DNA from: JAAYFJ01 sp964344295
GTDB lineage: Bacteria > Bacillota > Clostridia > Tissierellales > Peptoniphilaceae
Reading direction: 5' to 3'
Assembly (NCBI GenBank): GCA_964344295.1
Contig: CAYFMR010000001.1
Location: 124,001 to 188,000, forward strand
DNA length: 64,000 bases
A program made the translations under genes and the position numbers. The notes under the pieces are model-generated. The model was given only the letters and a program-made list of their open reading frames with translations, was not told where the DNA came from and did not search any database. Position 1 is the first letter of the stretch, and each line of letters starts with the position of its first letter. Positions 8,075 through 20,415 of the stretch are shown here, piece by piece.

Positions 8075-10060
8075 CTAGAATAGGCCAGCACCAAATAATG
8101 GAGCAAATACCAAGGCCACAATCGTAATAAGCTTGATTAGAATGTTTAGAGAAGGACCAGAAGTATCTTTAAAGGGGTCACCCACAGTATCGCCAGTTAC
8201 TGCTGCCTTGTGAGCTTCGGAACCTTTACCGCCGTATACACCAGACTCGATATATTTCTTCGCATTATCCCAAGCACCGCCGGCATTACTCATAAAGATC
8301 GCCATAAGTACGCCTGTGACTAAGGCACCAGCCAATAAACCACCTAATGCTTCTGGGCCTAATACAAAACCGACAATCACCGGCACTAAAACTGCCATTA
8401 AGCCGGGAACAATCATTTCTTTTAAAGCCGCTTTCGTAGAGATATCTACGCAAGTAGCATACTCAGGGGTTGCTTTACCTTCCATAATTCCTGGAATTTC
8501 ACGGAATTGGCGACGTACTTCATCAATCATTTTCGTAGCAGCTTTTCCTACCGCATCCATAGTCAATGCAGAGAATGCAAAGGGAAGCATACCACCAATG
8601 AGCATACCAGCAACAACAGTAGGCTTGCTAACGTCGATAGATTCAAGGTTAACTGCATGAATGTATGACACGAACAGGGATAGTGCTGTGAGCGCTGCAG
8701 ATCCAATGGCAAATCCTTTGCCAATAGCCGCAGTAGTATTGCCCACGGCATCCAATGAGTCAGTAATCTCACGTACTTCTTCAGGAAGTTCACACATTTC
8801 GGCGATTCCGCCAGCATTATCAGCTACCGGTCCATAAGCATCAACTGCAATGGTTAAACCTGCTGTAGCCAACATACCCAACGCACCAAGAGCTAATCCA
8901 TAGAGACCATCCATAGGGTTAGCCAAGCCGCCAGCACCATAATAGGAGACAATGATGCCAATGGCAATGACAATGATGGGGCCTACGGTAGAAAGCATAC
9001 CCGTGGAAAGTCCTGCGATGATATTGGTAGATGCCCCCGTTTCAGATTCACGTGCAATTTTTTGTACAGGCGCATACTCAGCTGCCGTGAAGTACTCAGT
9101 AATCTTGGAAATGATTAAGCCAACTACCACACCTGCAACAATCGCGATAAAAGGACGATAGCTGTCAAAAACCGCCTTGCTGAGGAAGAACGAAACTACG
9201 ATGGTTAAAATACTAGAAACAAACGTTCCTTTGTTAAGTGACTTTTGAGGATCCTTGTCACCTCTTACAAAAAGGGTTCCAATCAGTGAAGCTAAAATAC
9301 CAACGGCTCCAATCATCAAGGCGAAAAAAACACCATCGTAAGCATAAGCCGCTGTTCCAAGCGTAATCGCTGATAGAAGTGCGCCAACATATGATTCGAA
9401 TAAGTCCGCTCCCATACCAGCCACGTCACCGACGTTGTCGCCAACGTTATCTGCAATAACCGCAGGGTTGCGCGGATCGTCTTCTGGGATGCCAGCCTCC
9501 ACTTTTCCTACCAAGTCTGCGCCGACGTCAGCGGCTTTCGTATAAATACCGCCACCGACTCTCGCAAATAAGGCCACAGAAGAAGCTCCCAGTGAAAACC
9601 CTGTGATGATATCCGGGTCTTGAAAAATCATATAGCTTACAGAAATACCAATAAGTCCTAATCCGACAACAGTCAAGCCCATAATGGCTCCGCCGGAAAA
9701 TGCGACCTGTAAAGCGCCGCCCATACCTTTGGTTCGTGCCATATTGGTGGTTCGCACGTTCGCTTTTGTCGCCGCTTTCATTCCCACATAACCAGCGACC
9801 ATAGAGAAAATAGCGCCAAGTAGAAAAGTAATAGCTAGTAAAGGATTCATGAAAAATAAAATAATAGCTAGCACTATGACAAATATGGCGATTGATTTAT
9901 ACTCACGTGACATGAAAGCCATCGCACCGTCTTCAATGTATTTGCTAATTTCCTGCATATGGTCCGTGCCCGGATCAATTTTCTTGATCGCATTAAACTT
10001 TGCAATCGCAAAGATTAGCGCGATCACTCCCATAATGGGAGCTAATAAAAGGTAGTTCAT
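8075..10060 (-). CDS. hppA: Membrane-bound ion-translocating pyrophosphatase (K+-dependent class)
   Basis: Hydrolyses pyrophosphate and pumps H+ or Na+ across the membrane. The 661-residue, strongly hydrophobic protein of about 16 segments carries the substrate-binding [20 protein letters not shown] and [20 protein letters not shown] motifs near residue 210, the second acidic cluster [11 protein letters not shown], and [19 protein letters not shown] near the C terminus. The signature [12 protein letters not shown] (about 440) has Ala where K+-independent enzymes have Lys, placing it in the K+-dependent group; this does not decide between Na+ and H+ pumping. The start follows GGAGGGTGAA. It lies 9 bases after secG, a recurrent clostridial neighbour. 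Confidence 0.96.
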   Translation of the reverse strand: MNYLLLAPIMGVIALIFAIAKFNAIKKIDPGTDHMQEISKYIEDGAMAFMSREYKSIAIFVIVLAIILFFMNPLLAITFLLGAIFSMVAGYVGMKAATKANVRTTNMARTKGMGGALQVAFSGGAIMGLTVVGLGLIGISVSYMIFQDPDIITGFSLGASSVALFARVGGGIYTKAADVGADLVGKVEAGIPEDDPRNPAVIADNVGDNVGDVAGMGADLFESYVGALLSAITLGTAAYAYDGVFFALMIGAVGILASLIGTLFVRGDKDPQKSLNKGTFVSSILTIVVSFFLSKAVFDSYRPFIAIVAGVVVGLIISKITEYFTAAEYAPVQKIARESETGASTNIIAGLSTGMLSTVGPIIVIAIGIIVSYYGAGGLANPMDGLYGLALGALGMLATAGLTIAVDAYGPVADNAGGIAEMCELPEEVREITDSLDAVGNTTAAIGKGFAIGSAALTALSLFVSYIHAVNLESIDVSKPTVVAGMLIGGMLPFAFSALTMDAVGKAATKMIDEVRRQFREIPGIMEGKATPEYATCVDISTKAALKEMIVPGLMAVLVPVIVGFVLGPEALGGLLAGALVTGVLMAIFMSNAGGAWDNAKKYIESGVYGGKGSEAHKAAVTGDTVGDPFKDTSGPSLNILIKLITIVALVFAPLFGAGLF

Positions 10061-10069
10061 TTCACCCTC

Positions 10070-10297
10070 CTATAATGCGGCCACAACCACAGTCGCAACC
10101 ATAAATATAACTGCTGATACGGTGGATACTTTGCGAAGCATCATTTCTTTCGGAGAACCGCCTCGATTACCCCAAAATGACTCAGATGCACCGCCGGTTA
10201 AAGCTCCCATGCCGTCTTCTTTACTTGATTGCATTAATACAGATACGATTAGTACTATACTTGAGATTAATACAATAATGGAAAAAGCAGTTTGCAT
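10070..10297 (-). CDS. secG: Preprotein translocase subunit SecG
   Basis: Small auxiliary subunit of the SecYEG channel. The 75 residues contain two transmembrane helices (about 3-22 and 55-75) flanking the typical cytoplasmic loop LMQSSKEDGMGALTGG and a GN-RGG stretch. The length is standard. GGGAGGTGTAGTGT precedes the ATG. Own promoter at 10333-10361; cotranscribed with hppA. Confidence 0.93.
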   Translation of the reverse strand: MQTAFSIIVLISSIVLIVSVLMQSSKEDGMGALTGGASESFWGNRGGSPKEMMLRKVSTVSAVIFMVATVVVAAL

Positions 10298-10332
10298 ACA
10301 CTACACCTCCCTTGTTTATCTATAACATGCCC

Positions 10333-10361
10333 ATTCTACCACAGAAAATAGCCGTTTTCAA
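10333..10361 (-). promoter_or_regulatory. SigA-type promoter of secG-hppA
   Basis: TTGAAA (10356-10361), a 17-base spacer and TAGAAT (10333-10338) on the minus strand. The -35 box abuts the stop codon of the upstream MBL gene, and no terminator is visible between the two units, so read-through from the glycolytic operon is also likely. Confidence 0.7.
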
Positions 10362-11369
10362 CTAAAAACCCAGGTCAACTTTTACACCGGGAACGAGAGA
10401 ATACAGTAGTACGCCATCTTCGACTCTTTCCTTTACTATGCCTCTTTGCGTTAAGTATTCTAAGTGCGCATGTGCCTCTCCTGCAGCAAACCATTTCTGT
10501 GATTGGGGAAAATCATCCCAGTTTTTGCTGCGTATGTCCCACTGCAGATTTTTGGTCACGGTCCTTACCGATGCTTCGCCATATTTTTCTAAGGTAGAGA
10601 TGGTTTCATACAAACGTTTACGATGGTGCTCTTTAATTTCATGTATCCTTTGAGAAGCATTGTCTACTAAATTGCGGTGAGCTGTCAAAAGGTATTTAAC
10701 GCCCATGTTCTCTACTCGGTCTAAGTTCTCTATATAATAGGCCAGAGCATCACCGTGTTCTTCACCCCAGTAGGTGATATTCGGGGTGATATCGCCCAAG
10801 ATATGATCGCCACAAATTAAAACTTTCTTTTCTGGCTCCCACAGGCCTAAGAGTTCAGGGCTGTGACCGCGAAGCTCAATAGCCTCAAATTGATAAGGCG
10901 GTAAAGAATATACATCCCCTTCTTGCGCAAAATGAAAGTCTACATAACCTTGGGGGCGATACTTGTAACCCGGGTGATCTTCAAGACGCAATTGTTCTTC
11001 GTCCATGCCCTGTAATGTACTTAGGGCAATGACCTCATCCCACCATCCGCCTTCACGCTCTACAGAACCGTTTACAATGTCTCCTTCTTTCTTACTAATA
11101 TGGACCGGATAGCCCAACTCATGAAAATACTGCGCCAGTCCCGTATGATCACTATGCGTATGAGTTAGAAATATAATGGTATTTTCCGCCGTAGCCCCCA
11201 CTGACGTTAATGCTCTAGATAAAATCGCCACACTCTCTTCATCATTAAACCCAGTATCAACCAATAAATTTTGCTCTTGACTATGGATTAAATAAGAGTT
11301 CAAAGTGCGCAAGGGATTGTTTTTCAGAGGAATTTCTATTCGAAAAATATTAGGTAAAATTTGTTCCAT
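10362..11369 (-). CDS. MBL-fold metallo-hydrolase with C-terminal winged helix
   Basis: The 335-residue protein has the zinc-ligand motif THTHSDHTG near residue 80, further His/Asp ligands in LRGHSPELLG and ICGDHILGD, and LLTAHRNLV, all typical of the metallo-beta-lactamase fold. The last 80 residues resemble a small winged-helix domain (EAHAHLEYLTQRGIVKE) as in LACTB2-like/BLACT_WH proteins. Substrate unknown. The start at 11369 is chosen because MEQILPNIFRIEIPL matches the family N terminus and AAGGAC lies upstream; an upstream reading would overlap the end of eno. It is the last gene of the gap-eno unit, 13 bases after eno. Confidence 0.88.
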   Translation of the reverse strand: MEQILPNIFRIEIPLKNNPLRTLNSYLIHSQEQNLLVDTGFNDEESVAILSRALTSVGATAENTIIFLTHTHSDHTGLAQYFHELGYPVHISKKEGDIVNGSVEREGGWWDEVIALSTLQGMDEEQLRLEDHPGYKYRPQGYVDFHFAQEGDVYSLPPYQFEAIELRGHSPELLGLWEPEKKVLICGDHILGDITPNITYWGEEHGDALAYYIENLDRVENMGVKYLLTAHRNLVDNASQRIHEIKEHHRKRLYETISTLEKYGEASVRTVTKNLQWDIRSKNWDDFPQSQKWFAAGEAHAHLEYLTQRGIVKERVEDGVLLYSLVPGVKVDLGF

Positions 11370-11382
11370 GAAATTTCCGTCC

Positions 11383-14203
<2,821 letters not shown>

Positions 14204-14207
14204 CAGA

Positions 14208-14954
14208 CTATCCTTTCACCAACTCACTGTAATCCGCTGCATTGAGACTTGCTCCACCTACCAAACCACCATCAATGTTAGGCATGCTCATTAAGCTTTT
14301 TACATTATCCGGCTTCACTGATCCCCCATAGAGAATCTTCATCGTTCTTGCTGTCTCGCGTCCCACTAACTTCTCTAATTCTCTGCGTATAATGGACGCC
14401 ATCTCTTCTGCATCTTCAGGTGATGCTACCTCTCCGGTTCCAATGGCCCATACCGGCTCATATGCAATAATCACACGATTCATCATGTCACCTGGTAATA
14501 GGCTAAGTCCTTCTAATAACTGTCCTAAAACTACCGTATCTGCTTCGCCTTTTTGTCGTTCCTCCAGCGTTTCTCCAACACATAAAATGGGCGTCAATCC
14601 GTGTTGAATGGCGGCCTTCACCTTTTTTCCAATCAACATGCCATTTTCCCCAAACAGCTGCCGTCTCTCGCTATGCCCTAAAATCACATAGGGGATGCTC
14701 AAGTCTACTAGCATCAATGGAGAAATTTCGCCTGTAAAAGCACCTTCTTCTTCATAGTGCATATTTTGACAACCCACCTCAATTTGTAATGGCGTTGCAA
14801 GAGACTTAGCCAGCTCTAAATACGGTGCTGGGACGCACACTAGCATGGACACACCCTCTCCTGGTACGACATGTTTCATCCCCTGAAAGAAGGCTTCAAT
14901 GGAAGCTCGATTTTTATGCATTTTCCAATTTCCCGCCATTAAAATTTCTTTCAT
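14208..14954 (-). CDS. tpiA: Triosephosphate isomerase
   Basis: Interconverts DHAP and glyceraldehyde 3-phosphate. The 248-residue TIM barrel begins MKEILMAGNWKMHK (catalytic Lys), has the catalytic His in YVILGHSERRQLFGE, Glu in IAYEPVWAIGTGEVAS and the phosphate loop ILYGGSVKPDN. The start at 14954 lies one base after the pgk stop, with AAAGGGA inside pgk as the ribosome-binding site; a longer reading would overlap pgk by 47 bases. Confidence 0.98.
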   Translation of the reverse strand: MKEILMAGNWKMHKNRASIEAFFQGMKHVVPGEGVSMLVCVPAPYLELAKSLATPLQIEVGCQNMHYEEEGAFTGEISPLMLVDLSIPYVILGHSERRQLFGENGMLIGKKVKAAIQHGLTPILCVGETLEERQKGEADTVVLGQLLEGLSLLPGDMMNRVIIAYEPVWAIGTGEVASPEDAEEMASIIRRELEKLVGRETARTMKILYGGSVKPDNVKSLMSMPNIDGGLVGGASLNAADYSELVKG

Positions 14955-14955
14955 G

Positions 14956-16143
14956 TTAATCCCTTTCCGCAATCGATGCCACGCCGGGCAATTCTGCTCC
15001 ACTTAACAGCTCTAAAGAGGCTCCGCCTCCTGTAGAAATGTGAGTCATGCGTTCCCCGTAACCAAGAATTTCTACCGCCGCCGCACTATCTCCTCCGCCA
15101 ATAATGGTAATCGCATCACTTTCTGCCAATGCTTTAGCAATGCCTTCTGTACCTTTGGCAAAGGCAGGTTTTTCAAAAACTCCTGCTGGTCCATTCCAAA
15201 TGACAGTGCCAGCGTGGCGGATCATCGGTGTCATCAAGGCCACAGTTTTTGGTCCAATATCTACACCCATATCATCTTCAGCCAGATCACCTTCAACTAC
15301 GCGAGCCTGTGACTCGTCGTCAAAATCTTTCGTAACCACTGTGTCTACTGGTAACACCAGTTGAACGCCCTTTTCTTTTGCTCGTGACAACATGCTTTTA
15401 GCAAACTCCAACTGTTCTTCCTCACAAAGAGATTTGCCTATATTCATTCCCTGAGCCTTTAAAAACGTATAGGCCATGCCACCAACGATTAATAATGAGT
15501 CTACTTTTTCAAGAAGATTTTCAATCACTGGTATCTTATCTGATACTTTTGACCCTCCCATGATTGCAACAAAAGGTCTTTTAGGATGCTCCAAAGCCCC
15601 TTGTAAAACATCCAGTTCTTTTTGCACTAAAAAACCTACGGCTGATGGCAATCTACTCGCCAATCCCACATTGGAGGCATGCGCTCTATGGGAAGTGCCA
15701 AAAGCATCATTGACATAGACGTCCCCAAGCTCTGCTAAATCTTGTGCAAAGGCATCGCCATTTTTCTCTTCCTCTGCTCTAAATCGCGTGTTTTCCAGTA
15801 AGATGACATCGCCAGGTTTTAGAGCTTTTACCTTGTCTTTAACCTCTTCGGACACTACTTGAGGATCCTGGATAAAGTGCACTGGGGTATGTAACAATTC
15901 CTCCAATCTTTTGGCTACTGGTGCCAACGAGTATTGGGGGTTCGACTTGCCCTTTGGACGACCCAAATGGCTTAATAACACTACTTTCGCACCTTTTTCT
16001 ATCAAGAAATTAATGGTTGGTAATGAGCTGACAATACGACGATCATCAGTAATCTTGCGTTCATCATCTAGTGGCACATTAAAATCGCAACGCACCAAAA
16101 CCGTTTTATGATTTAATGTTAAGTCCTTTAATGTTTGTTTCAT
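14956..16143 (-). CDS. pgk: Phosphoglycerate kinase
   Basis: Makes ATP from 1,3-bisphosphoglycerate. The 395 residues contain the signature VLVRCDFNVPLDD, SHLGRPKG, AFGTSHRAHASNVG, AIMGGSKVSDKI and the nucleotide-binding TIIGGGDSAAAVE and HISTGGGASLELL. The start at 16143 is preceded by AGAGGAACGG; upstream codons to 16164 precede that site. It follows gap after a hairpin at 16170-16197 and leads directly into tpiA. Confidence 0.98.
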   Translation of the reverse strand: MKQTLKDLTLNHKTVLVRCDFNVPLDDERKITDDRRIVSSLPTINFLIEKGAKVVLLSHLGRPKGKSNPQYSLAPVAKRLEELLHTPVHFIQDPQVVSEEVKDKVKALKPGDVILLENTRFRAEEEKNGDAFAQDLAELGDVYVNDAFGTSHRAHASNVGLASRLPSAVGFLVQKELDVLQGALEHPKRPFVAIMGGSKVSDKIPVIENLLEKVDSLLIVGGMAYTFLKAQGMNIGKSLCEEEQLEFAKSMLSRAKEKGVQLVLPVDTVVTKDFDDESQARVVEGDLAEDDMGVDIGPKTVALMTPMIRHAGTVIWNGPAGVFEKPAFAKGTEGIAKALAESDAITIIGGGDSAAAVEILGYGERMTHISTGGGASLELLSGAELPGVASIAERD

Positions 16144-16169
16144 CCGTTCCTCTCTTTCGCACACACAAT

Positions 16170-16197
16170 AGCCCTCAAATCCATGGAAATGAGGGCT
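16170..16197. other. Inverted repeat between gap and pgk
   Basis: An 8-bp stem (AGCCCTCA / TGAGGGCT) around a 12-base loop containing CCATGG. A T-rich run follows only on the plus strand, opposite to transcription of the operon. For the gap-pgk transcript it is therefore more likely an mRNA processing or stability hairpin than a strong terminator. Confidence 0.5.
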
Positions 16198-16212
16198 TCT
16201 TTTTGATTTGCC

Positions 16213-17223
16213 TTATAGGGAGTTGGCTACGAGCACAGCTAAATCAACCACTCGAGAAGAATAGCCCCACTCATTATCATACCATGAGACTATCTTCACC
16301 ATGTTATCAATGACAAGTGTTAAATCAGCATCTACAATCGAAGACTCGTGAATACCAACATAATCACAAGATACCAATGGCTCTTCACTATAGCCTAAAA
16401 TCCCTTTCATCGGTCCTTCTGACGCTTGTTTCAAAGCTTCGTTAACCGTTTCTTTTGTCAGACCTTCCACAGGTACTTCAAACACCACATCCACTAAAGA
16501 TCCTGTGGGGACAGGTACGCGCAGTGCATAACCGGTTAGTTTCCCTTTGACTTCCGGAATAACCAATGACACCGCTTCCGCTGCTCCTGTAGTGGTGGGA
16601 ATAATGTTTTCTGCTGCAGCGCGCGCGCGTCGTAAATCTTTATGCTTATTATCCAGTAATTTCTGGTCACTCGTATAAGCATGAACAGTGGTCATCATAC
16701 CGCGTTCAATTCCAAATGTATCCAAAATCACTTTCGTTACTGGCGCTAAGCAGTTTGTTGTACAAGATGCGTTTGAAATTATATGGTCTACTTTAGGGTC
16801 GTATGTTTCCTCGTTTACACCTAGGACAATGGTCTTAAGATCGCCTTTTCCCGGTGCCGTTAGAATGACCTTTTTTGCTCCTCCGTCCAAATGAGCTTGA
16901 AGTTCTTCAGCTTTACGAAATGCTCCGGTCGTATCGATAACAATATCAACGCCTAACTCTTTCCAGGGAATATCAGCCGGGTTCCGATTATCATTAAATT
17001 TAATTTTTTTGCCATTAATGATCAGTCCCTCTTCGTACGTTTCCACTGTACCACTAAATTTCCCGTAGTTAGTGTCATACTTAAAAAGATGGCCAAAGGT
17101 AGCGTAATCGCCAGTTGCGTTAATGGCAACTAGCTCAATATCTTCTACCCCCGCCTCGAACATAACTCTTGCGACATCACGACCTATACGACCAAAACCA
17201 TTTAAACCAACCTTAACTGGCAT
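16213..17223 (-). CDS. gap: Glyceraldehyde-3-phosphate dehydrogenase, type I
   Basis: Oxidises glyceraldehyde 3-phosphate with NAD+. The 336 residues start VKVGLNGFGRIGRDVARV (Rossmann fold), with the catalytic Cys in ISNASCTTNCLAPV, RRARAAAENIIPTTTGAA and the C-terminal WYDNEWGYSSRVVDL. The ATG at 17223 has AAAGGAGAG 7 bases upstream. First gene of the gap-pgk-tpiA-gpmI-eno operon, with a promoter at 17274-17302. No CggR-type regulator gene is present next to it. Confidence 0.98.
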   Translation of the reverse strand: MPVKVGLNGFGRIGRDVARVMFEAGVEDIELVAINATGDYATFGHLFKYDTNYGKFSGTVETYEEGLIINGKKIKFNDNRNPADIPWKELGVDIVIDTTGAFRKAEELQAHLDGGAKKVILTAPGKGDLKTIVLGVNEETYDPKVDHIISNASCTTNCLAPVTKVILDTFGIERGMMTTVHAYTSDQKLLDNKHKDLRRARAAAENIIPTTTGAAEAVSLVIPEVKGKLTGYALRVPVPTGSLVDVVFEVPVEGLTKETVNEALKQASEGPMKGILGYSEEPLVSCDYVGIHESSIVDADLTLVIDNMVKIVSWYDNEWGYSSRVVDLAVLVANSL

Positions 17224-17273
17224 ATCTCTCTCCTTTATCATAATTCTTCAGTTATACACTCACATATATATTC

Positions 17274-17302
17274 AATATAACATAACTAAGTGATTTTTAC
17301 CA
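17274..17302 (-). promoter_or_regulatory. Promoter of the glycolytic operon
   Basis: TGGTAA (17297-17302), a 17-base spacer and TATATT (17274-17279) with an extended -10 TG one base upstream. The rimP operon promoter has the same weak -35 and extended -10 design. The rest of the 250-base gap upstream of gap shows nothing else I can name. Confidence 0.6.
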
Positions 17303-17416
17303 CTGGTGACAACTCGTTTCTTTCTAATGTCCATTGTGTAACTCACTTCCAGCGTGAAGGCTCCTCGTGCGTCTTTGTACGGTCTATTGATCTTCTTTTT
17401 TTCTCCTTATGCGCAC

Positions 17417-17448
17417 AAAAAAAAGAACTCTTGCAGGCAAGAGTTCTT
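17417..17448 (-). terminator. Intrinsic terminator after the opp remnant
   Basis: An 11-bp stem (AAGAACTCTTG / CAAGAGTTCTT), a 4-base loop, and a run of eight T on the minus strand. It ends transcription of the opp genes and the small membrane protein gene before the gap promoter. Confidence 0.9.
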
Positions 17449-17473
17449 AAAATAATATCTGTGTCAAAAGCAA

Positions 17474-17725
17474 TCAGAAGCCAAAAGCTAAGCCGATGAT
17501 CAAAACATAAGGCAACACCACAGAAAATGCTGCAATGATCATGGAAAAAATCTCAGACCATGTTATCTCCATACTTTTAATCACCTGACGTTCTGCAAGT
17601 TCTTCTGCGGTGAGTTGCTCTGGTCTAAGCGGTTGTGCATACATGCGAAATCCCGTATAGTCACGGTATTTTGCATGCAGCTCATCTCGTTTTCTCCGTG
17701 CGTCGTCTCGATCTCTAGAATCCAT
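17474..17725 (-). CDS. Small membrane protein of unknown function
   Basis: An 83-residue protein that I do not recognise. The N-terminal half is very charged (DSRDRDDARRKRDELHAKYR) and the C-terminal 30 residues form one long or two short membrane helices (IFSMIIAAFSVVLPYVLIIG). The ATG at 17725 lies 4 bases after the oppF stop; no clear ribosome-binding site is seen, suggesting coupling to oppF translation. The following terminator shows it is the last gene of the transcription unit. It could be an accessory of the transporter or an unrelated passenger. Confidence 0.6.
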   Translation of the reverse strand: MDSRDRDDARRKRDELHAKYRDYTGFRMYAQPLRPEQLTAEELAERQVIKSMEITWSEIFSMIIAAFSVVLPYVLIIGLAFGF

Positions 17726-17729
17726 CACT

Positions 17730-18761
17730 TTATTTGACTAAGTGGCAGGCCACAGAATGATTATCAGATACAGCTCGGAATTCGGGCACCACTTCTTTGC
17801 AAATATCCATGGCTTGTGGGCATCGTGTATGGAAACGACAACCAGCAGGGGGATTAGCCGGAGACGGAATATCGCCTTTTAAGATAATTTGCTTTCTCTC
17901 ATAGGTAGGATCCGGAATAGGTATGGCTGATAACAGCGCCTGAGTATAGGGGTGCAGAGGATTATCATAGAGCTCTTTTTTGTCCGCTACTTCTACAAAG
18001 CTCCCCAAATACATAACAGCAATGCGATCCGAAATATGCTTCACGACCGACAAGTCGTGGGAAATGAACATATACGTTAAACCTCTCTCTTCTTGCAAGT
18101 CCATTAGCAAGTTAATCACTTGTGATTGGATCGATACATCCAATGCCGATACCGGCTCATCACAAACGATGAATTTCGGGTCTAAAGCCAAAGCTCGCGC
18201 AATGCCAATACGCTGACGCTGGCCCCCGGAAAACTCGTGGGGATAACGTCGGATATGATAGGGCGCTAAACCACACCGTTCAATCACTTCTGCGACACGT
18301 TCGTTGGTCTCTGATCCTTTTTTGGTGATTCCGTGTTCTATTAACGCCTCACCAACAATTTGGGCTACGGTTTTGCGCGGATTTAAAGACGAGTAAGGGT
18401 CTTGAAATACGATTTGTGCTTCCGTTCTCCACTGTCGCAATTCGTGCGTATTCATAGCACTGATATCACGACCATCGTAATAAATTTCACCTTTTGTCTT
18501 TCCTAATAGGCGCAGGATAGTGCGTCCCAGCGTAGACTTGCCGCAACCGGACTCTCCTACTATGCCCATCGTTTCTCCTTTTTTAATGGTCAAAGACACA
18601 TCTTCCACCGCTTGCACATTGCCCACCACATGGCGGAAAAATCCACCGGTAATGGGAAAATATTTGTGTAAGTGGCGTGTTACGAGCAGATCATCAGGAT
18701 GAGGAACGTAAATTTCTGCTTCTTCATTGGTCTCAGGAATTTGTTTCACTGCATCAGTCAT
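17730..18761 (-). CDS. oppF: Oligopeptide ABC transporter ATP-binding protein OppF
   Basis: One of the two ATPase subunits of a peptide importer. The 343 residues are intact: Walker [11 protein letters not shown]-loop [12 protein letters not shown], signature [15 protein letters not shown], Walker [14 protein letters not shown]-loop FISHDLSVV, and the C-terminal oligopeptide domain with GCRFHTRCP. The start at 18761 follows AAGGAGGGGAATCTC; it overlaps the end of oppD by 8 bases. Its partners oppD and oppC are damaged and oppA and oppB are absent, so it probably no longer forms a working importer unless it pairs with subunits elsewhere. Confidence 0.92.
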   Translation of the reverse strand: MTDAVKQIPETNEEAEIYVPHPDDLLVTRHLHKYFPITGGFFRHVVGNVQAVEDVSLTIKKGETMGIVGESGCGKSTLGRTILRLLGKTKGEIYYDGRDISAMNTHELRQWRTEAQIVFQDPYSSLNPRKTVAQIVGEALIEHGITKKGSETNERVAEVIERCGLAPYHIRRYPHEFSGGQRQRIGIARALALDPKFIVCDEPVSALDVSIQSQVINLLMDLQEERGLTYMFISHDLSVVKHISDRIAVMYLGSFVEVADKKELYDNPLHPYTQALLSAIPIPDPTYERKQIILKGDIPSPANPPAGCRFHTRCPQAMDICKEVVPEFRAVSDNHSVACHLVK

Positions 18762-19743
18762 GAGATTCCCCTCCTTGCTCTTGGTGTAACCAACAGCTGA
18801 CTCGACGACCATTTTCTAGTGTGATTAACGTCGGTGCTTCTTTTTTACAAATCTCCATACAGTCTTTGCAGCGAGGATGGAAAGTACATCCAGGCGGCAT
18901 ATGTAAAGGATTGGGTACCGCTCCTGGAATGACATTTAAACGCTCCATATCTTTATTGACAGAAGGTTTTGAGTTCATCAGCCCTTCAGTATAGGGATGA
19001 AGCGGATGGGCAAACAGATCTATCACAGAAGCCTCTTCTACAACTTTACCTGCATACATCACTATAACGTTATCACACATTTCTGCCACGACACCCAAAT
19101 CGTGCGTAATCATCATAATTGCCGTATTCAGTTTTTCTCATAACTCTTTCATCAAGTGAATGATTTGCGCTTGAATGGTCACATCTAAAGCTGTCGTAGG
19201 TTCATCGGCAATCAATAACTTGGGGTTACAGGAAAGCGCCATCGCAATCATTGCTCGTTGACGCATACCACCAGAAAATTGGTGAGGATACTCATCTACA
19301 GCTTGTGCAGCTCTGGGAATACCAACCAGGCGAAGCATGTCGATACATTTATTTCGCGCTTCGTCTTTGTCAATATTCTGGTGTAGCATAATGGCTTCCT
19401 CGATTTGACGACCGATGGTAAATACAGGATTTAAGCTAGTCATAGGCTCTTGGAAAATCATGGCAATGTCGTTTCCCCGGATATCGCGCATCTGGGCTTC
19501 GCTCATTTCTAAAACGTCTTTTCCCTCAAAGAAAATCGTTCCGTTTACAATTTTTCCAGGTGGCTTGGGAATAAGTCGCATGATGCTGGAGGCGGTAACT
19601 GATTTACCACTTCCTGATTCCCCCACAATACCTAACACTTCCCCAGCTTTTAAGTCAAAAGTCACACCATCAACAGCAGGGACGACACCATCTTCTGTAT
19701 AAAAGTAAGTCTTTAAATTTTTTACTTCTAATAAATTGCTCAT
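18754..19743 (-). pseudogene. oppD: OppD ATPase interrupted by an in-frame TGA
   Basis: A 330-codon frame reads as a complete OppD except for one TGA at codon 202 (19138-19140). Before it: Walker [21 protein letters not shown], signature [15 protein letters not shown] and Walker [15 protein letters not shown]. After it, in the same frame: EKLNTA, H-loop MMITHDLGVV, and the C-terminal GCTFHPRCKDC domain. Both sides are well conserved, so the lesion looks recent; family members commonly have Arg, Gln or Lys at this position, and CGA to TGA would be one transition. The truncated product would lack the H-loop. Two ATG codons 21-24 bases after the TGA could allow reinitiation of a non-functional C-terminal piece. 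A sequencing error or read-through is possible. Confidence 0.85.
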
Positions 19744-19756
19744 GGAGTCCTCCCTT

Positions 19757-20389
19757 CTATCGTTTTAATCTGGGGTCTAACGCGTCACGCAGGCCATCGC
19801 CAAGCAGGTTAAAAGACATAACTGCTAGAAAAATCAACATACCAGGCGGAACCCACTGCCACCAACGAGACTGTAATACCGTTTGACTTTGTGCATCAGT
19901 AATCATATTGCCCCATGACGGCACGGGAACTGACACTCCTAAGCCTAAAAAGCTAAGAGCGGACTCCATTAAAATGGCTCCTGCCACGCCTGTAGTTGCA
20001 GAGACAATGATGGAGGCCATGGTATTGGGAATTAAATGACCAAATATCTTCTTAAAGTCACTGATGCCCAGAGCCGTCGCCGCTTCCATAAACTCGCGTT
20101 CACGCAAAGAAAGGATCTCTGCTCGGACAATACGTGCAATACCTGGCCAACCTAAAATGGCCAGTACTAACATGACGTTGTTAATTGATGGCCCTAATGC
20201 TGCCGATAAAGTCAGAGCCATAGGTAGAAAAGGTATGGATGAGAAAATATCTGCTAATCGCATTAAAAAGTTATCTAGCCGTCCACCATAATACCCGGCG
20301 ACACCACCAATGGCCACACCAAATAGGACACGAAGCGAGGCTCTAGATTCAACTGTTTTTATCATTCCGATGCTCTGTATGAAGTGCAA
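19757..20389 (-). pseudogene. oppC: OppC permease, 5'-truncated
   Basis: The frame encodes the C-terminal two-thirds of a peptide-transporter permease: GVAIGGVAGYYGGRLDNFLMRLADI, the EAA loop EAATALGISDFKKIFGHLIP, ESALSFLGLG and [17 protein letters not shown]. Typical OppC is about 290-310 residues and begins with a membrane helix, a cytoplasmic domain and a GTD-x-x-GRD motif; all of this is missing. The first 20 or so codons (from the TTG at 20389) do not resemble OppC, and the frame is closed upstream by TAA. No oppB or oppA follows upstream: the next gene is rubredoxin. This points to a deletion that removed oppA, oppB and the oppC 5' end. Confidence 0.82.
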
Positions 20390-20415
20390 AATTGCTACAT
20401 CATTGATTAATCCTG

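Noticed and set aside
8316..8660. Open frame on the plus strand opposite hppA
   Set aside because: It is antisense to a strongly conserved gene, has no ribosome-binding site and its composition mirrors the other strand.
19138..19140. TGA in oppD as a selenocysteine codon
   Set aside because: The position normally holds Arg, Gln or Lys, not Cys, and no SECIS-like hairpin is obvious just downstream.
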